A program made the translations under genes and the position numbers. From contig CAZKWC010000006.1 of assembly GCA_964556425.1 (NCBI GenBank), positions 1 to 64,000 of the forward strand: 64,000 bases of DNA, read 5' to 3'. Shown here in pieces: positions 44,878-53,872 of the stretch (the stretch's first letter is position 1; every line of letters begins with the position of its first letter). The stretch comes from JALQUL01 sp964556425 (GTDB lineage Bacteria; Pseudomonadota; Gammaproteobacteria; Burkholderiales; Burkholderiaceae_C). The notes under the pieces were generated by a model. That model saw only the letters and a program-made list of their open reading frames with translations, was not told the DNA's origin and made no database searches.

Positions 44878-45675
44878 ATGACTACAAAGCTTCTTTTTGG
44901 CTTCCATGCCGTGGGTGTAAGAGTAAAAACTGCCCCAACCTCTATCGTTGAAATTTACATTGATGCCAATCGCCGCGATACCCGTATGCGGCAATTCACT
45001 GACAAGGCAAAAAGTGCCCAATTAAAAATAATTGAGGCTGACTCGGCTCGTTTAGGTAAATTAGCCGGTTCCAGCAACCACCAAGGAGTGGTTGCCAAGG
45101 TCTCTGCCGATGTAAAACAAGAAAGTCTAGACGAATTATTAGACCGTTTACAAACACCTGAAAATCAGCAAGAACCTCAAGGTGCTTGGGCCAATCCTCT
45201 ATTTTTGTTGCTCGACAGCGTTACCGACCCACATAATTTAGGTGCTTGCTTGCGTGTGGCCGATGGTGCAGGTGTGCATGCTGTAGTGGCACCAAAAGAT
45301 CATGCGGTTGGAGTCAATGCCACCGTGGCTAAAGTGGCCAGTGGTGCCGCCGACACCATTCCTTATTTTATGGTTACCAATTTATCTCGTACCATTAAAG
45401 AGTTGCAAGAGTGTGGTATTTGGGTGATTGGCACTAGCGATACTGCCGAGCATTCTATATATGATGTGGATTTAACTGGCCCGGTCGCCCTTGTTTTGGG
45501 TGCCGAGGGTACAGGTATGCGTCAATTAACTGCCAAAAATTGTGACCAACTCGTCAGTATTCCTATGTTGGGTGGGGTTGAAAGTTTAAATGTTTCGGTA
45601 GCAAGCGGAGTCTGTTTGTACGAGGCGGTACGTCAACGACAAGCATTAGCAAAAACAACTAATAAAGTGGTATAA
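44878..45675 (+). CDS. rlmB: 23S rRNA (guanosine2251-2'-O)-methyltransferase
   Basis: SpoU-type methyltransferase for G2251 in the ribosomal P site. 265 residues. It begins LLFGFHAVGVRVK. The three SpoU motifs are present: DSVTDPHNLGACLRVADGAG, LVLGAEGTGMRQLT and IPMLGGVESLNVSVASGVCLYE. No strong ribosome site precedes the ATG. rnr, its common upstream partner, is missing. Confidence 0.94.
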   Translation: MTTKLLFGFHAVGVRVKTAPTSIVEIYIDANRRDTRMRQFTDKAKSAQLKIIEADSARLGKLAGSSNHQGVVAKVSADVKQESLDELLDRLQTPENQQEPQGAWANPLFLLLDSVTDPHNLGACLRVADGAGVHAVVAPKDHAVGVNATVAKVASGAADTIPYFMVTNLSRTIKELQECGIWVIGTSDTAEHSIYDVDLTGPVALVLGAEGTGMRQLTAKNCDQLVSIPMLGGVESLNVSVASGVCLYEAVRQRQALAKTTNKVV

Positions 45676-45723
45676 AACTTTAACTGTGCAACTTTAGTTT
45701 TTCTTTTTATGAAAGTTCCATTT

Positions 45724-46071
45724 ATGAAGCGATCTTTTTTTTCAATTTTGACAGTACTGAGTTTGGCATTATTAGCCGTTTCATGTACTCAAGAGCAACA
45801 AAATTCAATTAGCCGTAGTGTCCAAAACTGGACTGGTACCAACGGTGTACTAGAATTTTACGCTGGCGATAAAGTAGCCCGTCGGTTTATGAAAATTGAC
45901 AAATTAAGCACCGCTATGGGTACAGAAGATGGTAAGCCTCGTCCTTATCGTTTTGGATACGGTGTGTTGGACGCAAACCTTAATATGATTGCCGACTCTA
46001 ACGAGAAAAAAGTGTACTTTGAAATAAGTGATTACGCTGGCAACTATATTTTCTTTGAAAATCCAAATTAA
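45724..46071 (+). CDS. Small lipoprotein-like exported protein
   Basis: 115 residues from the ATG at 45724 (or 120 from 45709). The leader KRSFFSILTVLSLALLAVSC ends in an atypical lipobox (AVSC), so it may be lipid-modified at that Cys. The mature part is a small domain with VLEFYAGDKVARRFMKIDKLSTAMGT and RPYRFGYGVLDANLN, which I do not recognise as a named family. Its strand pattern suggests a compact beta fold. Confidence 0.7.
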   Translation: MKRSFFSILTVLSLALLAVSCTQEQQNSISRSVQNWTGTNGVLEFYAGDKVARRFMKIDKLSTAMGTEDGKPRPYRFGYGVLDANLNMIADSNEKKVYFEISDYAGNYIFFENPN

Positions 46072-46091
46072 TTTTCTGCACAGTCTGTAGT

Positions 46092-46130
46092 AAAAATCTA
46101 TTCTTGTGTGTGGCTTGCACACAAGAATAG
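46092..46130 (-). terminator. Intrinsic terminator after the chromate transporter genes
   Basis: A perfect 13-bp stem (CTATTCTTGTGTG, 46098-46110, with 46118-46130). On the minus strand five T follow. No T follows on the plus strand, though the hairpin also lies just after the lipoprotein gene. Confidence 0.6.
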
Positions 46131-46275
46131 GCTACAACTACAACTCTTGGAAAATAACTATTTCAGTGCTTTCATTCGCCTAATCTTTCCTTCAAACACA
46201 TCACTTAATGTAGTTGTAAGCCTTGTTGAACTCAAGGCATTGCTGTGGTAGCAGTTGAATCATTTTTTACCTAAG

Positions 46276-46851
46276 CTAACCTAACCATCCCATTGCACCT
46301 ATCAAAGCGCCAATCGCTAAAAGTGCCAGCATATGAAAGTTGCTAAGCCAGACCACAAGTGCACTGCAACAGGTTAATAACCATAATGGCCAATGGCTAC
46401 TAAGGCTACCGTTAGGGCTTGAAAGTACCCAACCAGTAGCAAACAAAAGTCCCATGACCACCGGTGCCATGCCTTGTTTAAAACTGCGTACAATTATTTT
46501 TTCATTGTTCTGATGCGCCCATCGGGCCGCCCAATAAGTGATGGTGCTACTAGGCAACATAATGCCTAGCATAGTCACTAATAAGCCCAGAGGTGCCAAC
46601 CAATAACCGCCTGCATTCATTCCTACCGTCCAGCCCATTAAACCAACAAATAAAACATTCGGTCCTGGGGCTGCTTGAGCAATAGAAATAGAGGCGTAAA
46701 ACTGCGACTCGGTAAGCCAATGATTCTCGGAGACTAAAAACCTATGCATTTCGGGAACCGTCGAAATAGCCCCTCCCACAGAAAGTAGAGATAACAAAAG
46801 GTATTGGCTAAAAAGCTCAAGCCAATTAGCGGCGGTTAAATGAATGGTCAT
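46276..46851 (-). CDS. Chromate transporter, second half-size subunit
   Basis: 191 residues with about five or six membrane segments, half of a full ChrA. It has the GGAISTVPEMHRFLV and QFYASISIAQAAPGPNVLFVGLMGW blocks; APGPN is the CHR family hallmark. Paired with the next gene it probably forms a two-subunit exporter. Real substrates may be chromate or another oxyanion. The gap to the partner is 27 bases. Confidence 0.88.
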   Translation of the reverse strand: MTIHLTAANWLELFSQYLLLSLLSVGGAISTVPEMHRFLVSENHWLTESQFYASISIAQAAPGPNVLFVGLMGWTVGMNAGGYWLAPLGLLVTMLGIMLPSSTITYWAARWAHQNNEKIIVRSFKQGMAPVVMGLLFATGWVLSSPNGSLSSHWPLWLLTCCSALVVWLSNFHMLALLAIGALIGAMGWLG

Positions 46852-46878
46852 AAAAAATAAAAAAGTGTGTACTGCAAT

Positions 46879-47502
46879 TTAGGCATGTGCTTTTTGGATT
46901 TGTATATAACACCAGCGCCAAGCAAGAGCGCCTAAAATTAAAATAACCCAACCCAAGGGAAAATGAAAAATCGCGACACTCATAAAACAAGCTAGTGCTA
47001 AACATAAGGACATAACAAGGCCAACAGGGTTACTTTTAAGCGTTTTAAGCAGTTTTAAACCAGTTGCAATAATGAGTCCAGCAGACACTGCCCCCATCCC
47101 TTTTAAAGCGCCAATAGCAGCAGGGTAGTCAAGTAGTTGCGTATAAAGAACTGCGATTAATACTACCACTAGGGTGGGAATAATTAACATGCCGGCCAAA
47201 GCGGTAACTGCCCCTTTAAAGCCAAAAAACCGATGACCAATCATCATGGTTAAATTGACTACATTAGGGCCTGGCATGATTTGCGCAATTGCCCATTCTT
47301 CTACAAATTGTTCTGGTGTAAGCCATTTTTTTTGTTCGACTAAAACTCTTTGGGCAACAGGTAAAACACCCCCAAAGCCTTGTAACGAAAGTGTGGTTAA
47401 TGCCCAAAAAAGAGCCCTTAGATTGTGAGGGTGATTAGTTTGAACTTGTGACACAGGTGGCTTAGGAGTAAAATTGAAGATTGAATTATCAGGGATAAAC
47501 AA
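46879..47502 (-). CDS. Chromate transporter, first half-size subunit
   Basis: 207 residues. It has LQGFGGVLPVAQRVLVEQKKWLT and EEWAIAQIMPGPNVVNLTMMIG; MPGPN is the family hallmark. A TTG start with AAGGG 8 bases upstream is used. It is a short-chain CHR protein and the first gene of a two-gene operon. Copy B of the 67-bp repeat lies 55 bases upstream. Confidence 0.88.
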   Translation of the reverse strand: MFIPDNSIFNFTPKPPVSQVQTNHPHNLRALFWALTTLSLQGFGGVLPVAQRVLVEQKKWLTPEQFVEEWAIAQIMPGPNVVNLTMMIGHRFFGFKGAVTALAGMLIIPTLVVVLIAVLYTQLLDYPAAIGALKGMGAVSAGLIIATGLKLLKTLKSNPVGLVMSLCLALACFMSVAIFHFPLGWVILILGALAWRWCYIQIQKAHA

Positions 47503-47870
47503 ATGATTTTCCCTTGTTAGCCAATTTAATCATCTGCTACTAAAGAAGCCTTTAGTAAAACGCTTAACCGCATGCATGGCATGGGCTTGTAAAATGTTAA
47601 ATGGCCTATATTGTTGGTTTTTTACCTATAACCTAATGGGTGGGGCAAAACAACTCCAATAGGCCACTCAAGTTAGCACTTTTAATGCGGTTAGAGTTGA
47701 TATTGCGTTCCTTAATTAGTTTTTCCAATCGCTCACACAATAGTTGGTTTCGATTGACGTATTTGTTTCTTATTGGTTTTCACAACTGTCCTTCATTACT
47801 CTTAAAAACCGGGCAACACCTGAACCTGTTTTGCAGTTGTCTTGTGGTTTGCATTTAGCTTTTTATACAC
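47503..47870. other. Divergent region between chromate genes and ygiQ
   Basis: 368 bases holding copy B of the 67-bp repeat and an 8-bp hairpin just before it (47538-47557). A 72-codon frame at 47640 has no coding character. Confidence 0.5.
47557..47623. repeat. Copy B of the 67-bp intergenic sequence
   Basis: Ungapped match to 34974-35040 (48/67). As with copy A, it lies in a divergent gap, upstream of both flanking genes. Confidence 0.6.
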
Positions 47871-50288
47871 ATGTCTCAATATTCTGATGTTTCTTTGTTT
47901 CCGAGGTTAGCTAAACCTATTTCCAGTTACCGAAAGTACTGGGCGAGTCGTTTTGGCACCTCCAAATTTTTACCCATGAGTCGAGAAGAAATGACTCAAT
48001 TGGGCTGGGATAGCTGCGACGTGATTTTGGTCACTGGTGATGCATATGTTGACCACCCCAGTTTTGGTATGGCGGTAATTGGCCGTCTCCTCGAAAATCA
48101 AGGTTTTAGAGTGGGTATTATTGCTCAGCCCGATTGGCAAAGTGCCGACCCATTTAAAGTGTTGGGTAAACCCAATTTGTTTTTTGGCGTCACGGCTGGC
48201 AACATGGACTCCATGATTAACCGCTATACCGCCGACCGAAAAATCCGTAGCGACGATGCCTACACACCTGGCGATGTGGGTGGTAAACGCCCCGATAGAG
48301 CTTGTTTAGTGTATAGCCAACGTTGCCGCGAAGCCTACAAAGATGTGCCTATTATTTTAGGCGGCATTGAAGCGTCGCTTAGGCGTATTGCCCATTACGA
48401 TTATTGGCAAGATAAGGTTCGTAAATCTATAGTCCTAGATGCTAAAAGTGATTTAGTACTGTATGGTAATGCCGAAAGAGCTATTGTAGAAATTGCCCAT
48501 AGGTTAGCTGCTAAAGAGCCAATTGAACAAATCACCGATGTTCGTGGTACTGCTTTTGTGCGCCGCACCACCATGGATAATACCAACTGGTTTGAAATTG
48601 ACTCCACTGAAGTCGATAGACCAGGACGGGTAGATGAGCATATTAATCCCTACCAAATCATCAACGAGCAAAGCACCGATGATGCCAAAGGCTGTGATGC
48701 AGCGCCTAATAAAACACCACTTGCGCAAGAGCAAACTTTGGTGTTTATGCCGCCCATTAGAGCTAGTCTAAAAGATCAGGGCGTCAAGCGAGAAAACACC
48801 GTAATTCGCCTGCCAAGCTTTGAACAAGTGCGTAGTGACCCTGTTTTATATGCCCATGCGAATCGGGTTTTACACCTTGAAACCAACCCTGGTAATGCTC
48901 GTGCTTTAGTGCAAGCCCATGGCTCTGGCCCTGCCGGTCGTGATGTCTGGATTACTCCGCCACCAGTGCCATTAACCACTCCAGAAATGGACTTGGTTTT
49001 TGATTTACCTTATGCCCGAAGTCCTCATCCCGCATATGCCGATAGCAACGGTAGTTTTGATCACGAAACTAAAATCCCAGCTTGGGAGATGATCCGTTTT
49101 AGCGTCAATATTATGCGTGGTTGTTTTGGTGGCTGCACTTTTTGCTCGATTACCGAACATGAAGGACGCGTCATTCAAAGTCGTTCCGAAGATTCTATTA
49201 TTAAAGAAGTAGAAGCTATTCGAGATAGCGTTAAAGGCTTTACCGGTACTATTTCTGATTTAGGTGGACCCACTGCCAATATGTACCGAATTGGCTGTAA
49301 AACCCCAGAAATTGAAGCGGCTTGTCGTAAGCCTAGTTGTGTTTATCCTGGCATTTGCCCTAACTTAAATACCGATCATTCATCTTTAATTAAGCTTTAT
49401 AGAAGAGCTCGTAGCTTGCCCGGCATCAAGAAAATTTTGATTGGTTCTGGCATGCGTTATGACTTGGCTGTCGAGTCGCCTGAATACGTCAAAGAGTTGG
49501 TGCAGCATCATGTGGGTGGCTATTTAAAAATTGCCCCCGAGCACACCGAAACAGGCCCTTTATCTAAAATGATGAAGCCTGGTATTGGTACTTATGATCG
49601 TTTCAAATCAATGTTTGAAAAGTTCAGTAAAGAGGTAGGTAAACAACAATATTTAATTCCTTATTTTATTGCCGCTCACCCTGGCACCTCCGATGAAGAC
49701 ATGCTCAACTTAGCAGTCTGGCTTAAAAAGAATGGTTTTAAAGCCGATCAAGTGCAAAGTTTTTACCCCTCTCCAATGGCCAGTGCGACAGCCATGTATC
49801 ACACTGGTAAAAACCCATTGCGCAAGGTGGGCAGAGATTCTGAAACAGTTGATATTGTTCGTGGCGACAAACGCCGTCGTTTGCACAAAGCATTTTTACG
49901 CTATCACGATCCTAATAACTGGCCCTTATTACGCGAGGCATTAAAAACCATGGGTCGTGCCGATTTAATCGGTAATGGCAAACAACATTTAATTCCTCGC
50001 TTTCAGCCGCTTACCGATGGAAGTTATACTTCGGCAAGACGTGCTAACTCTACACCTGTATCGGGAGCTAGTGCGGGCAAGTTGTTCAAGAAACCGGTAG
50101 CAGGTCAAATCTTAACTCAGCATACTGGTTTGCCACCAAGGGTAACGGGTAGTGCGGTAGCGGCTAAAGTGGCAACTAAAACCCAAGTGAAACCAAGCGC
50201 CAATCGAGTTGCTAGTAAAGCAAGCAAGCCTAACGTTGGCAATGGCAATGGTTCGGGCACGCTTTATACCAGTAAAAAAAGAGGTTAA
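47871..50288 (+). CDS. ygiQ: YgiQ family radical SAM protein
   Basis: 805 residues. An N-terminal B12-binding-like domain (about 40-200) contains DVILVTGDAYVDHPSFG. The radical SAM cluster motif CxxxCxxC is in RGCFGGCTFCSITEHEGR. A DUF3362-type region with PSCVYPGICPNL and the C-terminal FYPSPMASATAMYHTGKNP follow. The function of YgiQ is not established. The last ~90 residues are a low-complexity Lys/Ser/Ala tail. Confidence 0.9.
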   Translation: MSQYSDVSLFPRLAKPISSYRKYWASRFGTSKFLPMSREEMTQLGWDSCDVILVTGDAYVDHPSFGMAVIGRLLENQGFRVGIIAQPDWQSADPFKVLGKPNLFFGVTAGNMDSMINRYTADRKIRSDDAYTPGDVGGKRPDRACLVYSQRCREAYKDVPIILGGIEASLRRIAHYDYWQDKVRKSIVLDAKSDLVLYGNAERAIVEIAHRLAAKEPIEQITDVRGTAFVRRTTMDNTNWFEIDSTEVDRPGRVDEHINPYQIINEQSTDDAKGCDAAPNKTPLAQEQTLVFMPPIRASLKDQGVKRENTVIRLPSFEQVRSDPVLYAHANRVLHLETNPGNARALVQAHGSGPAGRDVWITPPPVPLTTPEMDLVFDLPYARSPHPAYADSNGSFDHETKIPAWEMIRFSVNIMRGCFGGCTFCSITEHEGRVIQSRSEDSIIKEVEAIRDSVKGFTGTISDLGGPTANMYRIGCKTPEIEAACRKPSCVYPGICPNLNTDHSSLIKLYRRARSLPGIKKILIGSGMRYDLAVESPEYVKELVQHHVGGYLKIAPEHTETGPLSKMMKPGIGTYDRFKSMFEKFSKEVGKQQYLIPYFIAAHPGTSDEDMLNLAVWLKKNGFKADQVQSFYPSPMASATAMYHTGKNPLRKVGRDSETVDIVRGDKRRRLHKAFLRYHDPNNWPLLREALKTMGRADLIGNGKQHLIPRFQPLTDGSYTSARRANSTPVSGASAGKLFKKPVAGQILTQHTGLPPRVTGSAVAAKVATKTQVKPSANRVASKASKPNVGNGNGSGTLYTSKKRG

Positions 50289-50370
50289 AGTAATTCTCGT
50301 TTTTGCTTAAGTGGCTGCAACTAAAAGTTTTGCAGCTACTTTCATAAGCATAATTCCCTAAAAACCTCAC

Positions 50371-50407
50371 AAAAAAGGCTAAGCGATCAGTTGCTTAGCC
50401 TTTTTTT
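50371..50407. terminator. Bidirectional terminator between ygiQ and gshA
   Basis: A 14-bp stem (AAAAAAGGCTAAGC, 50371-50384, with 50393-50406) framed by A and T runs, between convergent genes. Confidence 0.8.
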
Positions 50408-50408
50408 A

Positions 50409-51929
50409 TTATTCAACTTGCAAATTTTTGGGGTCGGTATAAATGACTCGGTATTGTTCAAAATCAATGGTGTCTGACTTTTCAATTGATTTTTGATCTT
50501 GCAAAGATTGCTCTGCCATTTGTGAAAATTCGCTAGCCAAAGTTTGATCTAAACTTTGTTCTTTAAAATAACGGTGAGTGGTTTGCGACTGTGCAAGCGT
50601 AAAAGCATTAAATGAGCCATTAAAACTATTTTGAATGCTTGCTAAGACGCGTGCAGAGGGAAGCTGATCGGGTTGTAGGGCTAATTCTTTTAAAGCAGCT
50701 AAAGTGCTTTGGTAAGGGCTATTGTCTAGACCTTGATCTAGATTTTGTGCAATGTCTTGGCAGTCGTTTAAAATTTCTAAAACCCAAGTGCTTAACTTGA
50801 TAGCTTGACCATTTTTAGAAAGTTGCAAGCCAGGCTCTCGGCCACGACTAGCCACCAAGTGTTGGTTCTGAGCAAGGTCAGCAATTTCTTCTGGGCTATC
50901 GGGTGGGCTATCTTGTAAATGGCATAACAATAAAAACATATCCACAAAACGGCTGGTGTGTTCGTCAATGCCTACTTTAATAAAGGGGTCTAAATCGAGG
51001 CAACGCACTTCAATGTACTCCACTCCTCGTTCACGCAGGGCGTGTAAAGGACGCTCACCCGAGCGAATAGTACGTTTTGGTCGAATACTGCCGTAGTATT
51101 CATTTTCGATTTGTAAAAGACTGGTGGCAAGCTGATTGTATTCACCGCCTAAGTTTTGAATGCCTATTTTTTCATATTGTGGGTAATCTTGGGTAAGTGC
51201 TTTTTCAAGTGATGCTGCATACGCTTCAAGGTGGTTAAAGCTAGCGGCAATAGAGGCCTGAGCTTCACTTTGATAACCCAATTTACCCATACGTAAAGAA
51301 GTGGCAAATGGTAAATACAAAGTGTCTTCACTTAGCGTTTGCAAACCATGATTACGCCCTTGCACAAAACATTTAGACACCGCAGGTGAAGCTCCAAATA
51401 AATAAAGCAAAACAAAAAATTGTCGTCTAAAATTTCTAATAATGGCGAAATAATCTTGGGTGTTTAAGCCCTCTAGTGACCAGTTGTAGTGAATGCCAGA
51501 AATCGTTTGCATTCTTCTGCCATAGCGGTGACCCAATCCCATACGATAAACACTTTTAGCCCTTGCCACATTGGAAGTGCCATACCTAGCTAAGGGAATG
51601 GTTTCATCGGTGGGTAATTTACAGGGCATGCTAGAGACCCACATTTTTTCATCCGATAGGCCATTAAAACAAACTTGGTGTAATTGATGCAATTGAGCTA
51701 AACATGACTCTACACTAGGATGAACACCGGTAATGAGTTCGAGTTGCGACTCGCTGTAGTCAGTTGTAATATGCGGGTGGGTAAGGGCAGAACCTAAAGC
51801 AATTGGATGAGGACTTAAGGCCAAAGCGCCGTTATCTAAAACACGTAAACTTTCTTTTTCTATTCCACGAGACATCTTTTTTACTGTGGTGGCGTTAATA
51901 GCATTGATGCGTTGGTTCAAAGATGTCAT
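50409..51929 (-). CDS. gshA: Glutamate-cysteine ligase, E. coli class
   Basis: First step of glutathione synthesis. 506 residues, near the 518 of E. coli GshA. It starts with SRGIEKESLRVLDNGALALSPHP and has TTDYSESQLELITGVHP, GLGHRYGRRMQTISGIHYN and VEYIEVRCLDLDPF. Many beta-proteobacteria use an unrelated GshA type, so the class is a hint to ancestry. gshB is not in the window. The GST at 61089 would use the product. Confidence 0.93.
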   Translation of the reverse strand: MTSLNQRINAINATTVKKMSRGIEKESLRVLDNGALALSPHPIALGSALTHPHITTDYSESQLELITGVHPSVESCLAQLHQLHQVCFNGLSDEKMWVSSMPCKLPTDETIPLARYGTSNVARAKSVYRMGLGHRYGRRMQTISGIHYNWSLEGLNTQDYFAIIRNFRRQFFVLLYLFGASPAVSKCFVQGRNHGLQTLSEDTLYLPFATSLRMGKLGYQSEAQASIAASFNHLEAYAASLEKALTQDYPQYEKIGIQNLGGEYNQLATSLLQIENEYYGSIRPKRTIRSGERPLHALRERGVEYIEVRCLDLDPFIKVGIDEHTSRFVDMFLLLCHLQDSPPDSPEEIADLAQNQHLVASRGREPGLQLSKNGQAIKLSTWVLEILNDCQDIAQNLDQGLDNSPYQSTLAALKELALQPDQLPSARVLASIQNSFNGSFNAFTLAQSQTTHRYFKEQSLDQTLASEFSQMAEQSLQDQKSIEKSDTIDFEQYRVIYTDPKNLQVE

Positions 51930-51996
51930 AAAAAATTACGGTAAAAATGTCTGTAAATAAAAAGAACCCAATAAGTGGGTTCATAAAGCAGCTTCT

Positions 51997-52905
51997 TTAT
52001 TTGAGGGTATGAAGCGGAATATCAAGGGTATGGGCAATGTTTTCTAGTTGGCTGCAACTATGAAGTGCGACCCATTTTGCAATAGTTTCATGCATAGAAG
52101 ATTGCATTATCTGTGCAATCGCAGAAGGTTCTTGTCCTGCCGCTTGTAAAAGGCGCAGTGCAAAATGAGGTTCTAGGGCAGCAATTGCCACTCGTCCATC
52201 TAAACAAGCATATACATTGTAACCTGCATGTCCTCCGCCTACCGCCTTGCCAGGGGTGGTTAAACCCCAATGCCTTGGTAGCGCTAAATAAGCGGCTGCG
52301 TCTGACAGAGCAATCTCTTTGTATTGACCAGCTGCTACTTCGCTTGACGAGCTATTTTTTTGTTGAGCCAACAAGAGCTGTAAAACAGCTTCGGTGGTGA
52401 GTAAAGAGCCCGCCATATCAGCATATAAAGAGGGTGGCAAATTGAGCCCAGTAATTAAATCATTTTCCGCCATATAGGTTAAATCATGACCCGGTTCTTC
52501 GGCTCTAGCACCAGGAGAGCCTACTATAGCGATTTGATTGAGATGGGGATAACGTTGATGCAAAGTTTCCCAATCAAGGCCTAATTTGCGCATAGCAGAA
52601 GGCCTAAAGGAGGTTATTAGGATATGACTTTGCGACAGCTCTTGATGGAGGGTGTTTTGGCCATCAGTAGATTTCAGGTCTGCTACTACTAATCTAACCC
52701 CTTGGTGCATGGTCTGGTAGGCATTAGGCTGATAACTGCCCATTGGGTCGCCCGAGCTATTATGCGGTAAATTGGCTGGGGGCTCTAATTTGACACATTC
52801 AGCCCCCATTTGCTGACAGCGCATAAGGGCGGCAGGGCCAGGCAAATTAAGGGCTAAACTAAGAATTCGAATTCCGCTTAAGACAGGTGTGTTGTGACTC
52901 ATCAT
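51997..52905 (-). CDS. CaiB/BaiF family protein, alpha-methylacyl-CoA racemase-like
   Basis: 302 residues, shorter than the usual 360 or so. The N-terminus (SGIRILSLALNLPGPAALMRCQQMGAECVKLEPP) is typical. The racemase catalytic pair appears as H140 in PGHDLTYMAEND and D163 in YADMAGS. GGHAGYNVYACLDGRVAIAALEPHF is also a family block. It probably inverts 2-methylacyl-CoA for beta-oxidation; a CoA transferase is the alternative. It lies downstream of no partner and stands alone. Confidence 0.83.
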   Translation of the reverse strand: MMSHNTPVLSGIRILSLALNLPGPAALMRCQQMGAECVKLEPPANLPHNSSGDPMGSYQPNAYQTMHQGVRLVVADLKSTDGQNTLHQELSQSHILITSFRPSAMRKLGLDWETLHQRYPHLNQIAIVGSPGARAEEPGHDLTYMAENDLITGLNLPPSLYADMAGSLLTTEAVLQLLLAQQKNSSSSEVAAGQYKEIALSDAAAYLALPRHWGLTTPGKAVGGGHAGYNVYACLDGRVAIAALEPHFALRLLQAAGQEPSAIAQIMQSSMHETIAKWVALHSCSQLENIAHTLDIPLHTLK

Positions 52906-52979
52906 ATCGTTTAAAAAACTAAAAGGACTCTAATTGACTACGATTGAGCTGTTTTTGTCAATCAATTAAATTACTGTTA

Positions 52980-53046
52980 TATAATAGTGGCAAGTCAAAT
53001 AGATGACTTAGTACGGGGGCTTGCTAAATTTTTGAATTTTTTTAGA
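52980..53046 (+). ncRNA. Possible small RNA or attenuator
   Basis: TATAAT (52980-52985) is followed at once by a G+C-richer, foldable stretch (52990-53024; hairpins AAGTCA/TGACTT or GCAAG/CTTGC) and T-rich sequence. This could be a very short transcript. There is no good -35 box, so it is only a candidate. Confidence 0.2.
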
Positions 53047-53167
53047 TTTCAAAAAATTAACAAAAAAGTCGTGCTATAATTTATTTCTCAAGTAAGTGAG
53101 CTTCTTTTGTCTCTCTTACAAGTATTTAAAAAATAACAATTTTTTTAAATAATATACATTTTAGGTG

Positions 53168-53173
53168 TATAAT
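53168..53173 (+). promoter_or_regulatory. Possible -10 box of tRNA-Pro
   Basis: TATAAT 10 bases upstream of the tRNA-Pro 5' end. No matching -35 box is clear. Confidence 0.35.
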
Positions 53174-53183
53174 ATAAACAGTT

Positions 53184-53260
53184 CGGAGTGTGGCGCAGTC
53201 TGGTAGCGCACCTGGTTTGGGACCAGGGGGTCCAAGGTTCGAATCCTTGTACTCCGACCA
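53184..53260 (+). tRNA. tRNA-Pro (anticodon TGG)
   Basis: 77 bases with encoded CCA. The acceptor CGGAGTG pairs with TACTCCG apart from the last G-T wobble. Anticodon arm CCTGG-TTTGGGA-CCAGG with TGG at 53218-53220. T arm CAAGG-TTCGAAT-CCTTG. Confidence 0.96.
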
Positions 53261-53271
53261 TAATTTCTTAC

Positions 53272-53299
53272 AAAAAAGCTCACCTGGTGGGCTTTTTTC
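53272..53299 (+). terminator. Terminator-like hairpin between the two tRNAs
   Basis: AAAAAAGC-T-CAC pairs with GTG-G-GCTTTTTT (12 pairs, 3-base loop) and ends in T. It would split the tRNA pair into two transcripts or let only part of transcription through. Confidence 0.6.
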
Positions 53300-53303
53300 G
53301 TAT

Positions 53304-53380
<77 letters not shown>

Positions 53381-53872
53381 AATTCTCTTGCACTATTTAC
53401 TTCCCCATCTTTCTTCTTCATCATTTTTCGATGAATTATTCTCCGCTTTCTTTGCTTTTTCCACTATCATGCGTTTGCTTTCATGGCCTACGATACGTGT
53501 GATATAAAAACTGTTTCAATTTTTATCAGTAGCCTCTTGCCTACAATTTTTTAATAATTTAATATTACGCAAAAAAGTAGTTGTATGTTTTAATAAAAGA
53601 AGTTTTAAAATTCTTTAAAAAGTTAATTGCGTTTAGTCAGTTTTTTTAAAACACTACTTTATTCCACGGGTTTTGACAGTTAATTTGTAAATTACAACTT
53701 CTGTCACGATATTTCTTTCAATTATTTATTAGTAATTCGACCACGCAGCGAAATTAAAACTTATAATTTAACCCATAATAAGTTTTATAATCGATTTCAG
53801 CTTGGGCTTCATCTCCCAAATTTTAATTCAGCAAGAACATTCAAGTTTAAGCACTCACTCACAGCAACAACT
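53381..53872. other. Intergenic region upstream of the LuxR gene
   Basis: 492 bases. On the minus strand 53393-53506 reads as an open, charged, protein-like stretch with stop TAG at 53393-53395 (contains VGHESKRMIVEKAKKAENN) but without a good start; it may be a gene remnant. An inverted repeat (AACTTAT...ATAAGTT, about 53759-53785) lies about 90 bases before luxR. No other gene is seen. Confidence 0.4.

Noticed and set aside
44749..45021. A 90-codon minus-strand frame at the rlmB start
   Set aside because: Half of it is antisense to rlmB, and the rest lies in A+T-rich non-coding DNA.
47640..47858. A 72-codon frame upstream of ygiQ
   Set aside because: GTG start without a ribosome site, unusual composition and no family resemblance.
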